Below the pieces are notes generated by a model. The model was not told the DNA's origin, did not search any database, and was given only the letters and a program-made list of their open reading frames with translations. DNA of 64,000 nt from the NCBI RefSeq assembly GCF_016545825.1, contig NC_052615.1:32444516-32508515 (forward strand). The letters run 5' to 3'. Origin of the DNA: Eucalyptus grandis. Taxonomy: Eukaryota > Streptophyta > Magnoliopsida > Myrtales > Myrtaceae. Positions 23,822 through 37,309 of this stretch are shown here, in pieces. A program made the position numbers and the translations under genes. The stretch's first letter is position 1. Each line of letters starts with the position of its first letter.

Positions 23822-24791
23822 TGAGAGTGCTAGTATGAACAAAATAAAGGAGTTAGGGAAGAGAATAAGAACACAGAAATTTATAGTGGTTCGGCTTAAT
23901 CCAAGCCTACGTCCACTCTCCCCCGATAACAGCCTTCTTGGCTGGATTCCACTATGCAATCAACAAGAGATTACAACTCCGAGTGCAAACACTTAGTAGT
24001 AGATCACACTATCTCACTAAGTCACTCTCTTGGTATTTCTCTCACGATTACAAACGTTTAAGCTCTCAAGAGACAAGTATATGATCTAAAGTCGCTTAGA
24101 CTTTGGAATTATAAATTCTACGCTCCGTCTCTTACTTGCTCATCGGTCCATGATCTTCTTAAATACTCCTCCACTTCCAAACTACCGTTGGACAGCATCC
24201 CGGAGAATCGTCTTCCAATATACCCATTGGACAGCTCGTATCTTAGAAGATTTGGCGTTGAGTGACAAAGGTAAAATCCCAAATTGATTCCGATCGCCCA
24301 TACAAACGAAATCTTGGTTTCCATAAGTAAAGCTTCTTCGTATAGAAAGATCTTGTCTTCAATCAAATCAATCTTGATGTGGAATCCAAACCAGATCACT
24401 AGCCGTTGTATGATTGGGCTTGAGTTACGATTCATCGAATCTGGATGTAAAGTCTGAGTCTTGAGACTTTACGATATGAGTCTTGAGACTTTACAACCTG
24501 GGTCTTTAGACTTTACAATCTGAGTCTGTAGACTTTACAATCTGAGTCTGTAGACTTTACAATCTGAGTCCAGTACCCGTTCGGCTTCAAAGATAGAGTC
24601 TGTCTTCAGACTTTGAGTCTTGAGTCGACGGTCTTCGGACTTTGAGTCTCGAGTCCAAGCAGTCTTCAGACTTTGATAATATCCTCTACATGTTCTATTA
24701 TCTGCATGGTCTATTACTCAACCATCAAACATGTTAGTAGCCTTTGATTTATTTTGTCATCTTCAAAACATCATAAGGGATTTCCCTAACA
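23822..24791 (-). repeat. 3' LTR (element orientation) of the intron 1 element
   Basis: 970-bp LTR. It contains about six tandem ~24-bp copies of a GAGTCTTGAGACTTTACAAT-like unit at 24,450-24,580. A TATTTAAG motif read on the - strand near 24,155 is a candidate TATA box. Confidence 0.85.
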
Positions 24792-25649
24792 ATCTCCCCC
24801 TTTTTGATGATGACAAAACAATCTCTGAATATGCAGATTTAAAAATTTAAATCAAAGGATATCAGAAGATAGAAAATAATTGCAGCTCAATATTATGCAA
24901 TAAATAATATCAACCAATCAGCACATATGCATATTCATATCTTCTCCCCCTTTTGTCATAATCAAAAAGCGATAATGGATTCACGTAGAGAATGATAACA
25001 ATATCTTGCATGAATCACAATTTCGAAAAATCAGCTTTTATCGAATATTAAAGATATGCAATATAGCTCACTTCGATTATATCAGTAAATATCCAATAAA
25101 AATCACGGATGCATCATAAAATTCACGTACCATTTTTGTCATAATAAAATGATAATATCAATATGAGATTTGTTAATGACAAAAGGTAATAAGAGATGCA
25201 CTAACCGGATTTTGTAGAATAAATTCTGACACAATTACCTTTCCTTCCATCCATAATAAGATCACGATCAATCAAAAAGATTTTCCATAATTGATCAAAG
25301 CTCCCCCTCAATTTGTTGCCTTTTTGAGATGATCACGATTCTTTTCCTTTTCTTTTGGATTCGATTTCTCCCCTTGATTTCCTCATCAGATTCTGAGTCG
25401 ATTACAATCGGACTCGATTCTGAGTCTCATGTCGAGTGAGACTCAGATTCTGAATGTTCCATCAAGCATAAATTTTCTTGCTCATCATCTTCTTCTTTTT
25501 TGTTCTTTTCTGGCCATTCTGCTTGTATTTTCTTCCATCGAAATATGGTGGCCTTGTGTTGCTTTGCCCTTCCATAAGACCTGGTGCCAACATACTAGCC
25601 ATAAAGAATCTTTAGCTCAAAAGTAAAAACACTTTTATAAACCGAGCAC

Positions 25650-25665
25650 TTGGCTCTGATACCAA
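25650..25665 (-). other. Primer-binding site of the intron 1 element
   Basis: Read on the - strand, TGGTATCAGAGCCAAG begins two bases after the 5' LTR end and matches the 3' end of plant initiator-Met tRNA, the usual Copia primer. Confidence 0.85.
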
Positions 25666-25666
25666 T

Positions 25667-26634
25667 TGAGAGTGCTAGTATGAACAAAATAAAGGAGTTA
25701 GGGAAGAGAATAAGAACACAGAAATTTATAGTGGTTCGGCTTAATCCAAGCCTACGTCCACTCTCCCACGATAACAGCCTTCTTGGCTGGATTCCACTAT
25801 GCAATCAACAAGAGATTACAACTCCGAGTGCAAACACTTAGTAGTAGATCACACTATCTCACTAAGTCACTCTCTTGGTATTTCTCTCACGATTACAAAC
25901 GTTTAAGCTCTCAAGAGACAAGTATATGATCTAAAGTCGCTTAGACTTTGGAATTATAAATTCTACGCTCCGTCTCTTACTTGCTCATCGGTCCATGATC
26001 TTCTTAAATACTCCTCCACTTCCAAACTACCGTTGGACAGCATCCCGGAGAATCGTCTTCCAATATACCCATTGGACAGCTCGTATCTTAGAAGATTTGG
26101 TAGCCGTTGAGTGACAAAGGTAAAATCCCAAATTGATTCCGATCGCCCATACAAACGAAATCTTGGTTTCCATAAGTAAAGCTTCTTCGTATAGAAAGAT
26201 CTTGTCTTCAATCAAATCAATCTTGATGTGGAATCCAAACCAGATCACTAGCCGTTGTATGATTGGGCTTGAGTTACGATTCATCGAATCTGGATGTAAA
26301 GTCTGAGTCTTGAGACTTTACGATATGAGTCTTGAGACTTTACAACCTGGGTCTTTAGACTTTACAATCTGAGTCGTAGACTTTACAATCTGAGTCTAGA
26401 CTTTACAACTGAAGTCGTACCCGGTTCGGCTTCAGCATAGAGTCTGTCTTGGACTTTGAGTCTTAGTCCGACGGTCTTCGAGACTTTGAGTCTCGAGTCG
26501 GCAGTCTTCGAGACTTTGATAATATCCTCTACATGTTCTATTATCTGCATGGTCTATTACTCAACCATCAAACATGTTAGTAGCCTTTGATTTATTTTGT
26601 CATCTTCAAAACATCATAAGGGATTTCCCTAACA
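25667..26634 (-). repeat. 5' LTR (element orientation) of the intron 1 element
   Basis: 968-bp LTR, highly similar to its partner except in the GAGTCT...GACTTTAC repeat tract at 26,300-26,530, where there are several 1-2-base gaps. The similarity implies a fairly recent insertion. Confidence 0.85.
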
Positions 26635-26965
26635 GGCTGCAAAATGCGAGCCGGTCTCATCACCAAAATTCGTTTTCCGGTTTTCTCATTGATTCGCTGC
26701 ATGTCTTGAAGCGGTAGCTTACAACATCGTGACTAGAAGTGCCTCCTTGACTGATGGAGAACCTTCGAACGATGAGAATGCCAAGCGCCGCCGCTGCCAG
26801 GACTCTGGAGCGTCGCGTGGCGGGAGGGGCGTCACCATGGAGGACGATCGGCCAATGTCGCAAAAGGAATACGTCCAAAAGAGGAGGTAATTGTGGATTT
26901 TTCTTTCACAACACTTATTGAAGATGCCAACTTTGTAGTATCTCTGTTCTTATCGTGTCGAATTG

Positions 26966-29900
26966 TGTAGGGAAACATATTCCTAAAAATTGATCCGATA
27001 CTCAAACGATTGAATACCGAAAATGAATGCGGAAACATGTTACACTAATCGAAGGCATATCATGAAGTCAAACATACCTTGATTGCCACAGATTAAGTAT
27101 CGTCACAATTTTGAGGAATTCTTTAAAGCCCCGGTTCCGTTCGTCGAGAGAGGTGCGTACTATTTCAAAAGGGGGAAAATAGACAAACGTATTTCTCTTC
27201 TGAAAACACAACTGTTCAGATATTCTCCTTTTTACTTTTTTATTATTATTTTATATATTACAGTAACTACACTATTTTATGAGCCCTTCACTTATGGGTT
27301 GGGTTTTGGCCCAACATGGGCGGACCATGAAACATAAAACTCATCATCTCCCACTCGTACTTGGTAGGCCAAACAAAACTCTCTTTACCTCTCAGCAACA
27401 TTCATACCAGTAAATAATCTATGCAACTAGCATACTTTGAGAGCTTATTGATATACATCTGTTAGGAATATATAGCGGCTCATAATTGGCATCATATTTT
27501 TTAGTAGATATAGTATGCAGTACCCTAAATCGATTGATTATATTTATATCTCTCTTGATCATTTTTTAACAATGATATATTGTATTCACAATTATGATTA
27601 TCTAAAAAACAATCATAATTGATCGACCAATGAATAGAAAACTAAAATGTGATTCTTCAAACTCGATCTTTCTCTTTTCTTGAAACTCTCAATTTCAATT
27701 TAACTTGCTTTTTCTAAAAATGTCCCATTAGATTGAATCAATTCATGATCATTGTCAACATTTTAATATAGCAAACACTGAATATAAATCTTAAAAATAA
27801 GTAAGAGTTATGATGGCACTTAATTAAATAACTCTTTTTCTCAAGAGTCTCACACGGTATAAAAGTTGAGATCAAAATTTTTGCCACTCTTATTGATCGT
27901 CTCATGCATACGTAGTATGAAATACGTATTACAGTATTAAGTATGTGTACAAATGATAGTTCAGATATACCTAATGTCTAACTTGAGTTCACGTATCTAC
28001 TCGTTCACGTAATTTATGGTTTAGAGCTTCTAGTGCCCCTTGCTCTTCCAAAATATATTGGATTTTCATATACCATATTTCATAATTATCGCCGTTTAGC
28101 TTTTCACATTTGTTTAATTCAGCGACTATGCTCTAAAGCCATTTAATTTGAACATATTAGACACATATGCACGAATTATTAATGTCTATAATTTACGCAT
28201 TTATTTTGCATAAACTTATCATATTAATGAATAATTTCAAATAAGATTTCAGAATCAAAATGTCATTATGTTTTCAATCATCATCCAAAAATCATAACTT
28301 GAAATTATCATTAATATAATCTTTTATGCAAAATAAGTTTTTTGAAGCTACAAAAATTTCTATGAACTACTCACAACAATTAATAATAACATAAACAATT
28401 AACATTGGATATCCATTAACAATAGAATAAAACATTTTCACATATTGTAACCAATACATCAATTGCTACAACGACATCAACATGGTAGAAATAATCTACA
28501 TAAGATATCCATAAAACATACTAAATAAACACCACTGGAAACAGCTAACACTAAGTCAAACTATGAACAGGGAATGATCCCTTTATTTTCTTGGAAATTT
28601 CCTTTGTAAATTCATTAGGCACATTTGGCAACCACGGAAAAACAAACAAAAATCCCTTAGGATTTCTTCTTCGCACATCCATCCCCCGCCGGATTAAACT
28701 CATTGGGTCGAAGTCTTTGTGGTTTCAATTCGATAATATCCATTAAAAAAAAAAAGCCACTACTAGCTTCTTATAATTATGAATCATGTTGACCTCCTAT
28801 AGGCGATTCAACACTATCTCAAAAAGGCCACTACTACCATTCGGATATAAGAGTGTTCATGAAAAATCGCACTATCTCAAAAGCTTTCGTGAAATAACCC
28901 TTCCAAATGACTTCTTGTATCTTTTTATTAATCTCGAGATCGTGTTCAATTAAATCACCACTTTCCCATCGATAATCAGTCAACTCAGCTATCAATTTTG
29001 AAAGCCTTGTCTTTTAACTTTCTGACTGTGCGCAAATAGGTGTGCACTTACGAAGGGGAGGCATTGTTCCTACAACAAATGCAGAACAAAAATGGATTAC
29101 TTATAATTCATAGGGACTTAATTGAAAAAGAAACACATTCTTCGTTTTTTTTTTCTTGGGGTCAACGGTCAACGCAGTCAAATGGTCAAGAAGTCAACGG
29201 TCAACGGCTGACAGAGACTAGGTTGGGTCAGAAGGGTCGAGTTGGGTCAAACCTTTTGGAATATAATATGTGAAAACTACAGAATTTTACAATTTACGCC
29301 AACGAGATATCATCAAATAAATAAATGAAAAATAATATGAACATAAAAAATTTACGTGGTTCGGTCCGAATATTGGTACTTACATCTACGAGAAAAGTCA
29401 GCAGCAAATAATCCACTATAATCAGAGAATCAAAGTTTACAATTGCTCACACGCTTGAGTGTTTCCAACACTTAGATTTAATCTCAAACTCAAAGTGTTT
29501 ATAAATAAACAACTCATTTAGACGTAAACTCATGGCACAAAATCATTACACTTTCAAGCTTAAAGTAAAACGCTTTACATACGCCAAAACAAGAACTCCA
29601 ACATTTGTTTTTGGTCCGTGTATGTATAGATTCGCGTTTTTGTTCAAAGCTTCATGCGATGTGACTCTTCTCTTGGACCCGTGGCTCTTGCTCATTTTTA
29701 TTTCTTTCGCGGCACTCTCCAGATTTCCTTTTCGCGGCTCCACTCTCAAGCGGTGTGGACGTGCAGAGGGCTTCTTTCTTTATTTCCTTTTAGCTTTTAT
29801 ATTGTGTACCCAAAGTCAAAGCATGTAGATAACCTTATTCGACTCCAGCAGATAAAAAAGAAACTTTGCTCATTTCTTTCTATTCTATTTTATTTCATCT

Positions 29901-30902
29901 TTTGTAAACCATCATGGAGTCCAACGAATCTCCTTCTATTAACTAAAGACATCCAAGACCCAAAAAGAATTTTGAATTTCTTTTCTTATGCATAATTTTG
30001 AATATTATCTTTATCAAAAAATTATCTTCGCGAACAACCACATAAAATTTTTATCCAAACGGATCGCATTTTGCAAATGCTCAAACTCAAGACATAATTT
30101 AACAAAACCGATCGATCCGGCTAGGTGATGTCATCGTGATGTCACCGGCACGTGCCCTACGCGTGTGTGAGCAATCGCCGGCTGACGCGTGGCTCGCACG
30201 CGCCTACGCAATCGCCTCGGCACATGCGAGGCTATTTCTTCTTGCCACCCATGGCAGTGTGTCCAGCGGCCCCTAGCGGCAAGCCACCCGTCATTTTTCT
30301 CATCTCGACGAGAACTACGACCCTGCACTATCATAAAAGAGTTTTGATTCACTAAAAATCAAAAAGGGGAGATGAACAATACGGGGTGTCGGCATTTCCG
30401 TCCCCGAGCATCCAACAGCGGTGTTTCTCAAAATTTCAACCAAAAGCAATTTATAAACATCAATAGTGATCAGGAAACATGAACAATATCGCGCTGATAC
30501 CAATGTAGGGAAACATATTCCTAAATCCAATACTCAAACGATCAAATACCGAAAATGAACGCGAAAACATGCCCGGAAACATATTACATCAATCGAATGC
30601 ATATCGCGAAGTCGAACATACCTTAATTGCCACATATTAAATATCGTTGCAATTTTGAGAAATTCTTTGAAGCCTTGGTTCCGTTTGTCGAGAGAGGTGC
30701 ATATCATTTCGAAAGGGAAAAAATAGAGAAATGTATTTCTCTTTTGAAAACGTAATTGTTCAAATATCCCAATTTTTACTTTTTTTTTATTATCTTATAT
30801 GTTACGTTAACTACACTCTTTTATGGGCCCTTCACTTTCGTGCTGGGTTTTGGCCCAACATAGGCAGACGGGCTTAACTTGACCCATCAATAAAACCCAT
30901 CG
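26966..30902 (-). mobile_element. Non-autonomous Copia-like LTR retrotransposon in intron 2 of Z2 (R1-B)
   Basis: This is the orthologue of R1-A without the nested solo LTR. LTRs are at 26966-27346 and 30504-30902. The same target duplication AATTG is at 26961-26965 and 30903-30907. The primer-binding site on the - strand is TGGTATCAGCGCG, adjacent to 30,504. The internal region is ~3.2 kb. Its gag remnant (about 27,960-28,170) is more decayed than in R1-A, and no other coding domain is visible. Identical position and target duplication in Z1 and Z2 mean that a single insertion was copied with the gene. Confidence 0.88.
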
Positions 30903-31285
30903 AATTGATTGAGCAGGAGGGAAACCAGCACAGGCCAGGTTTATCAGGAATTAACTCCCGATGTTATGGTAATTTTGCTTTCTTATAGCTTGGTGATTGA
31001 GATTTTTTATTTATTTATTATTATTATTGATTAGTTGGGTTGCTTTCCCTTTGTAGGGGGCTTCCGGGTTCGGGTTTGAACTTAGTCAACTATGCAAGTA
31101 AGTCCTGTTTGTGATTTGTGGTTAATAGGGATAAACATGTCTCCAAAGCATTTAGATGTCATTGCTCGTGCAATTTAGATGTTAATTTTGTATTGTTGAC
31201 ATTTGTTGACACCTAAATTTTGGTACCTATTTATTTATTTATTTATTGCATTAAAAAATATGGGATTAATTTTTAACCCCTTAAA

Positions 31286-31311
31286 TTAATTAATTAATTA
31301 ATTAATTAATT
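31286..31311. repeat. AATT microsatellite
   Basis: About six repeats of TTAA/ATTA in a row inside the outer LTR. It is shorter in the inner copy. Confidence 0.8.
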
Positions 31312-34182
31312 ACATAACATATAATTTTAGGTGTATTTATTTTTAATTTGCATTTGCATTGGGCTGGTGACGAATGGGTTCGAATTGGTGGTTCTGAATT
31401 TTAAATTAACAGGTCAGACTAAACCCATAAAGCGAGCAAATTGGCCCAAGCTCGTTTTTTTTTAATGACAAAAATTATGATATTACGGTGAATTTTTGGA
31501 ATTAAGAAAATCGCATTGCAATCTTATTTTTAACAATAGGCGATAAAATCAGTGGAGAATATTAAGGAGATGAGGAAAATAAAAAAAAAAATTGTGATCA
31601 GGATGTTATAGGTAATCTTTGTGAGATGAAATATTCACAAAAGATTATATTTGTTTTGCTTATAAAAGGGTATGTACGGAGGCCGATGGAGGAGGGCTTT
31701 TCTCTCGATTGCCAAGGAAAAAGAAAAATCGAGCACAGTAAAAGAGAGAGAAGAGAGCTTCGTTTTTGGAGAGACAAGGGGAAGAAACAGAAGTCAAAAG
31801 GAAAAAGCGAAAGAAGAAAAGTGAGGAGGCGTGAGGGGGCTTCTTTTGGATTTTGGTTTTTCCTTAGAGAGGGTTCTTTTTGTTTTCTTTGAAAGTCAAC
31901 ATAAAAAAGGTAGGGTTTTGAAAGTGTGCAGAGAAGAAACAAAGATAGGACGTGCGGCAGAGAGAGAAAGTGACGTGAAACGAAAAAATAAATAAATAAA
32001 TAAAGAGAAGAAAACAGAGGGAACTGTTCATCTTCCTCTCAAGTTCCCTTCGCCGGTCGCAGCCGCCGACCGCTGCCCCCGCGCTGCTGCGACTACACCG
32101 CCGCTCCACCACCGCCGATCTGCCGGTAACCCGCGAAGCTGCCCCTGCCTCGACGTGCCTCTGCCGCTGCTGCCCGCGCCCCGCCGGTCGTCGTCCGCAA
32201 CGCTCGCGAGGCCACCGTTCGCCCACCAAGCCCGAGCCACCGACAGCCGAAGTCCCCCCCGTGACTTGCAGCACCCGCGAGCCTCCCTCGCCGCACGAAG
32301 CCCGCCGTCGCTACCGCCGGCCACCGTCACTCCGAGCACCCCTCCGCGACGCCCGGGCAGCTCCGCCCTCTGTTGCAGCGCCACCGGGCCAGAGCGCCTC
32401 TGCCTGCAGCACCGCAAATCCCGAGCCCGCTCCGCCGACGCCACCGCCCGATCCGCCGCACCGGAGCTGCAACCCGCTCCGCCTGCTGCGACCCGACGCC
32501 AGCACTGTCGGTCCTGCACTTCCGCGAGCATACCACCGTAGCAGCTTGCCGGAGCCGGCCGCCGAGCCCCTCGCTGCGCTATCGAGACCCCTGCTGCCAG
32601 GTTTCCTCTGCCGTGCCGGACCGCTCGCCACCGATCCGCTCGCCGCCGGTCCTCGCCGGAGCTCCGAACGCCGATGACCGCGACCGGCGACCGACGGTGA
32701 CCAGCCACTACGAGCACAAGCTTGCTTGGAAAAAAAAAATCAAATTAGGTAGTTTTTTATTTACTTTATTTTATTTTTATTATTTTTATATGTTGTTTTT
32801 TTAGTAGAATTATTCTTTAATGTATGACTGAAATTCCCGACATGAAATATCTTCTTAAATTAGGGATTAACAATTCGATTTTCACGTTCGAAATCCGACT
32901 CGCAGATCGCCGCTTGAAAAATCGTCAACCGATTTCACGCTCAAAATTCGATTCGCGATTTATTTAAAAATTGACTAACCCAATTTCATGCGCGAGATAT
33001 AATTCGCCAATTTATGGATATCAATCTTATCTTGTCTAATTTACCGTTGTGTTGGTTAAATCAATTTTATTTTCGTAAAAAAAAAATCAAAAATATATTT
33101 GAGTTAGGATTAGGTTTGTTTTAAAATATTTCTTGTTATCTTGCATATTTAGAATATGGGTTTTATTTCGAATTTTAAAAAAAAATCCAAAAAAAAAAAA
33201 TGCATTCATTTGGGATGTTAGTTTTTTTTTTTTTAATTTAAGTTGCATGTTTAATAGTTTTTTTTTTAATTTAAGTTGCATGTTTAATTATGTGGCAATT
33301 TTAAATTTCGAATTTTATAAAAAAAAATACACATAAAAAAATATCATCCATATGTCATATAGAATTATGGCATTGTTTGCTCATCATTTTCATGTTAGGA
33401 TTGCATATTATAGGTTTAGATAATTTCTCCTAAATAGATTGCATGTTTTTTTAGGAAAAATCATGCGCACGTTATATAGAATTAGGTTCGTGAAATGCAC
33501 GTCATTTAATGATTGTTGCTAGGACCATTTAATTAGAAATCGCTCGTCATTAGAATTAAGCCATTAGATTAATTTAGATTGCACATTTAATTATTGCATT
33601 ACTTTAAAAATTATTTTACTTATGTCATATAGTATCATATTATTTCATGTTAGATTAGTAACATTGCATTGCATATAAATTAAATTCTCATTAAATAGGT
33701 GAAAACAAAAATTGAGTGATTGCGTGTTAATTAGAAATTATATCTAAGACTGTTGATATGAATTTTGATCTAACAATGCAGATGCTTTCATTGCTATAAG
33801 ATAAGTCGTGCATTTTTTTTTTATAATTTGCTTTCTTTAGTGTTAAATTGGTGGTTTGCACACCCTATGATCACCTTACATGTTAGGGAAGTGAATTAAA
33901 ATTAATTCAAGCTACCTACAAAACATTTTTTCGAAATAAAAAGAAAAATTTATCAAAAGGGTATTAGAAAAATCTAGTGTAATCAAGTCCCCATACCCAA
34001 AGTCTCTGATTCGTAGAAGTAAAATAATTTTTCAATTATTTTACTTTGATATCTAATCGACTTACCTTAAATTGATTAGTAGCGACTCCATTTTGCATGC
34101 TAAATATTTAAATTTAAGTTGCGAATTGATATGTGATTTGAAGAGTCCGAGCTAAATTATACTTAGTAATCCATTAACCAAA

Positions 34183-37100
34183 TGTCGCGACCTAAATTTT
34201 GGGTGCACCACCTAGGTTAATGGACTACTAAGTCTAACTTAGCTTAACTCTTCCAAGCCCATACCAATTCGTGACTTAAGTTCAAATATTTAACATGTAT
34301 AAGGGAGTTGCCACTAATCGGTTTAAAATAGGTCAATTAAACAACTAAGTAAAATAACGGAAAAATTATTTTACTTCTACAAACTAGAGACTTTGGTACG
34401 GAGACTTTGTTAAACTAGATTTTTCTAATACATTTTCGGTACCTTTTTCTTTTATTTTGAAAAAATATTTTGTAGGCAACATGAATTAATTTTAATTTTC
34501 CTCCCCTAATATGTGAAGTGATCATGCGGTGCATAAACCACCAATTTAGTACTCAAGAAAACAAATAATAAATTACAAGACTTACCTCATAACAACAAAA
34601 ACATATGCAATTATAAATTAGAATTTACATCAACAATTCTATATATGATATCTAATTAACACGCAATCACTCAATTTTTATTTTCACTTTTTTTTTAATG
34701 ATAATCTAATCTACATGCAATGTAATATTACTAATCTAACATATAATGATATGGCATGACAATATGACTTAAACTATATGACATGAGTAAAGTAATTTAT
34801 AAGAATGCAATAATTAAATGTGCAATCTAAATTAACCAAATGACATAATTTTAATGATGGACAATTTCTAATTAAATAGATCTAACAAAAATCACTAAAT
34901 GACGTGTATTTCATGAACCTAATTTTATATGACGTGCACATGATATTTCTATTCTACTAAAAAAAACATGCAATCTATCCTAGAAATTGAAACAAATTTA
35001 CCCTAAGACAAATTTTATTTTTCATGAAATTCGAAACTAAGAAAAATGCAAAAATTAACTATTTAGATTAAGATTCTATCCTTAGTTCAAAAAAAAAAAG
35101 ATTAAGATTCTATCCAGCTTATACTAATAATCAGGTCAAACTAAATCCTAATTTAAACTAAGATATTATCTTAATCTAACAGTCTCTAACCTAAGATGAA
35201 ATCTATTTAAATAAATCAACCTAAACTTAAAATGAAACATGTAATTTTACCCTAATATGCCATGATGTACAAAGAATGCCCTAGTTTTACATGACATATG
35301 CATGATGAATTTTTTTGTGTTTTTTCTTTATAAAATTCGAAATTAAACTTGCCAAATAATAAAATGTGCCATTTAATATTATTTAAAAAAAAAAAACTAA
35401 CATCCTAAATGAATGCATTTTTTTGGATTTTTTATTTAAAAATTCGACATAATATTGAAATTCTATTTTTATTTAAAAATTCGAAATAAGATTGAAATTC
35501 TAAATATACAAGATAATCCTAAGACGAGGAATATTCTAAAACGAACCTAATCCTAATTTTTTTTTTGAATTTTTTCCTTTTTACGAAAACAAAATCGACT
35601 CGATCCACACAATGGCAAATCCAACAAGATAAGATTAATATCCAAAAATTGACGAACCATATCTCGTGCATGAGATCAGGTTAGCCAATTTTGAACTAAA
35701 TCGCAAATCGAATCTCGGGCGTAAAATCAGATTGACGATTTTGCAAGAAATTGTAAACCGGATTTCGGATGCGAAAATTGGACTGTTAATTCCAAATTTC
35801 AAAGGCAATTCCAATTATATATATTGACAAATATCTCAAATAAGGTAACGGAATATTCAAAAATCAAAATAGATAAGATTTTCACCTAATTCGAATATTG
35901 GCTTTCAAATTCCGATCCTCGAATAGCTACTCACGATGCAACGTGGCGGTGCTCGGTTGTTCCAAAGTCACCCGATGGGCTCCGCGAGACCTCTTGGAAT
36001 CCACTGGACGATCTGACTCAGTCCATTAACGATGCTCGGTGTTGCGGTCTCAAGAAAAGAAAGAACACGCTGGAACTTCGGGCGGCTTCGCGGTGAGGGT
36101 GGTACTAGCAACGTCGGGTTTTCTCGAGCTCCAGGAAAACCTTGAAGCCTCGTGTTGAACGTGATTGTGAGTGGACGCTCTCTGACAGAGTGGTATCCTT
36201 TCTCCCAATTGACCGAGAGTGTGCCCTTTGTCTCGAATTTTGCACTATTTTCAAGTGGGATCCTTTTATATAATGCTTTTGATTTGGTGCTTCGCCATGG
36301 ATTGTCGGGGGCCATTAGGGCATCAGGATGGAACGGCAAGCGAAGACTATGAGTGAGGGACCAAGATTTGATGTGTTCCGGCAAGAGAATAGACGATGCT
36401 GATCTGGAAGCAATGGAAGAGAGCAACCACAGTGTTGGTCGTGTGGCTATGGGAGGGTGGCACGAGATAGAGCAGCGACCCGTCGGTGTCGTGGGCTGGT
36501 CGGTGGTGAATCGACGGACCGTGAGATTTACGGCCAACAACTCGTTACGGGCAACAAACGGAGAGGAAACAACAGCACGTCATGGGAGCGAGGACTTCAC
36601 GACGGTGAGAAACAGCGGCCGATGGTCGTTGAGGGGCAGCCGCGCGGTGCGGCGGCTTGTCGAGACGATGGGAAGTAGCAGCGTCGGGATTGGCGGTACT
36701 CAGTCAAAGATGACTGAAGAATTTGACCTACCACTCTCTTTCACTCTCTCTTTCATGTGATTTCTTTCTTTGCGCGTCAGGCTCACAAGGGAGAAAAAAA
36801 AAAAACACTTCTTTGACCTCACGTTCTGTCCTTGGGACTTGGGAGTGTATGTCAATATGCGTGGCCGTGTGTTTCTCTCTTTTTGTGGCTGTATAACGTG
36901 TGGCCCCCAAAATCTTATGCGAATAACCTATTTATAGATCACCGATTAGGATTTCAATTTTTCTAAACCGATATTCATGAAGGTTTCTTTTCCAAACACA
37001 ATATTTACTTTTTCAAACGCATATTTGTTTTTGAATTGAAATCTCACAAATATAAATCTGTAAAATCACCTCAAGGATACGGGCTTGGGCCGATTTACTC

Positions 37101-37309
37101 CCTTCGTGGGCTTAGCCCAACCCATCAAATTAAAGTTCTAAACCATCAATTCAAACCCATTTGTCACTAGCCTACCGTAAATGCAAATTAAAATAAATGT
37201 ACCATAAACTACATGTTATGCAATTAATTTTTTTTAGGGGTTAAAATCAATCCCTAATTTTTTAATGCGATAAATGATTAAACAGACCACCAAGATTTAG
37301 GTGTTCACA
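34183..37309 (-). mobile_element. Inner solo LTR of the same family, inserted in opposite orientation
   Basis: It begins TGTCGCGACCTAAATTTTGG at 34183 and ends GATTTAGGTGTTCACA at 37309. It is flanked by a perfect 5-bp duplication CCAAA (34178-34182 and 37310-37314). Reverse-complemented, it aligns along almost its whole length with 31204-34180: same start ACACCTAAAT, same GCATTAAAAAAT..GGGATT stretch, same GCATTCATTT..GGATGTTAG stretch. The two together therefore form a ~6-kb inverted repeat. A TATA-like CTATAAATAGG on the - strand (36928-36938) matches the position of the outer LTR's TATA box. The GC-rich segment at 35,970-36,760, including a 190-codon frame, corresponds to the GC-rich leader and has no recognisable domain. 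Confidence 0.82.

Larger units (their letters stand above)
23822..26634 (-). mobile_element. Non-autonomous LTR retrotransposon in intron 1 of Z2
   Basis: LTRs of 970 and 968 bp (23822-24791 and 25667-26634) begin TGAGAGTGCTAGTATGAAC and end TTTCCCTAACA on the + strand. A perfect 5-bp target duplication GGCTG flanks the element (23817-23821 and 26635-26639). Z3 has the uninterrupted site at ~45,290. On the - strand the primer-binding site TGGTATCAGAGCCAAG (25650-25665) fits initiator-Met tRNA, and a polypurine tract AAAAAGGGGGAGAT (24792-24805) precedes the 3' LTR. The internal part is only ~875 bp and has no coding domain. The LTR and 3' internal sequence resemble the Copia element at 56,167-64,000 (shared TATAGTGGTTCGGCTTA and CAATCTCCCCCTTTTTGAT), so it probably depends on that lineage. 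Confidence 0.9.

Noticed and set aside
32028..32804. Ala/Pro/Arg-rich open frames of up to 229 codons inside the outer solo LTR
   Set aside because: All frames are open because of composition; the region is the GC-rich leader of the LTR and its inner-copy counterpart does not conserve any of the frames.
35968..36540. 190-codon - strand frame in the inner solo LTR
   Set aside because: It lies in the LTR leader segment downstream of the TATA box, has no recognisable domain, and is not matched by an open frame in the outer copy.
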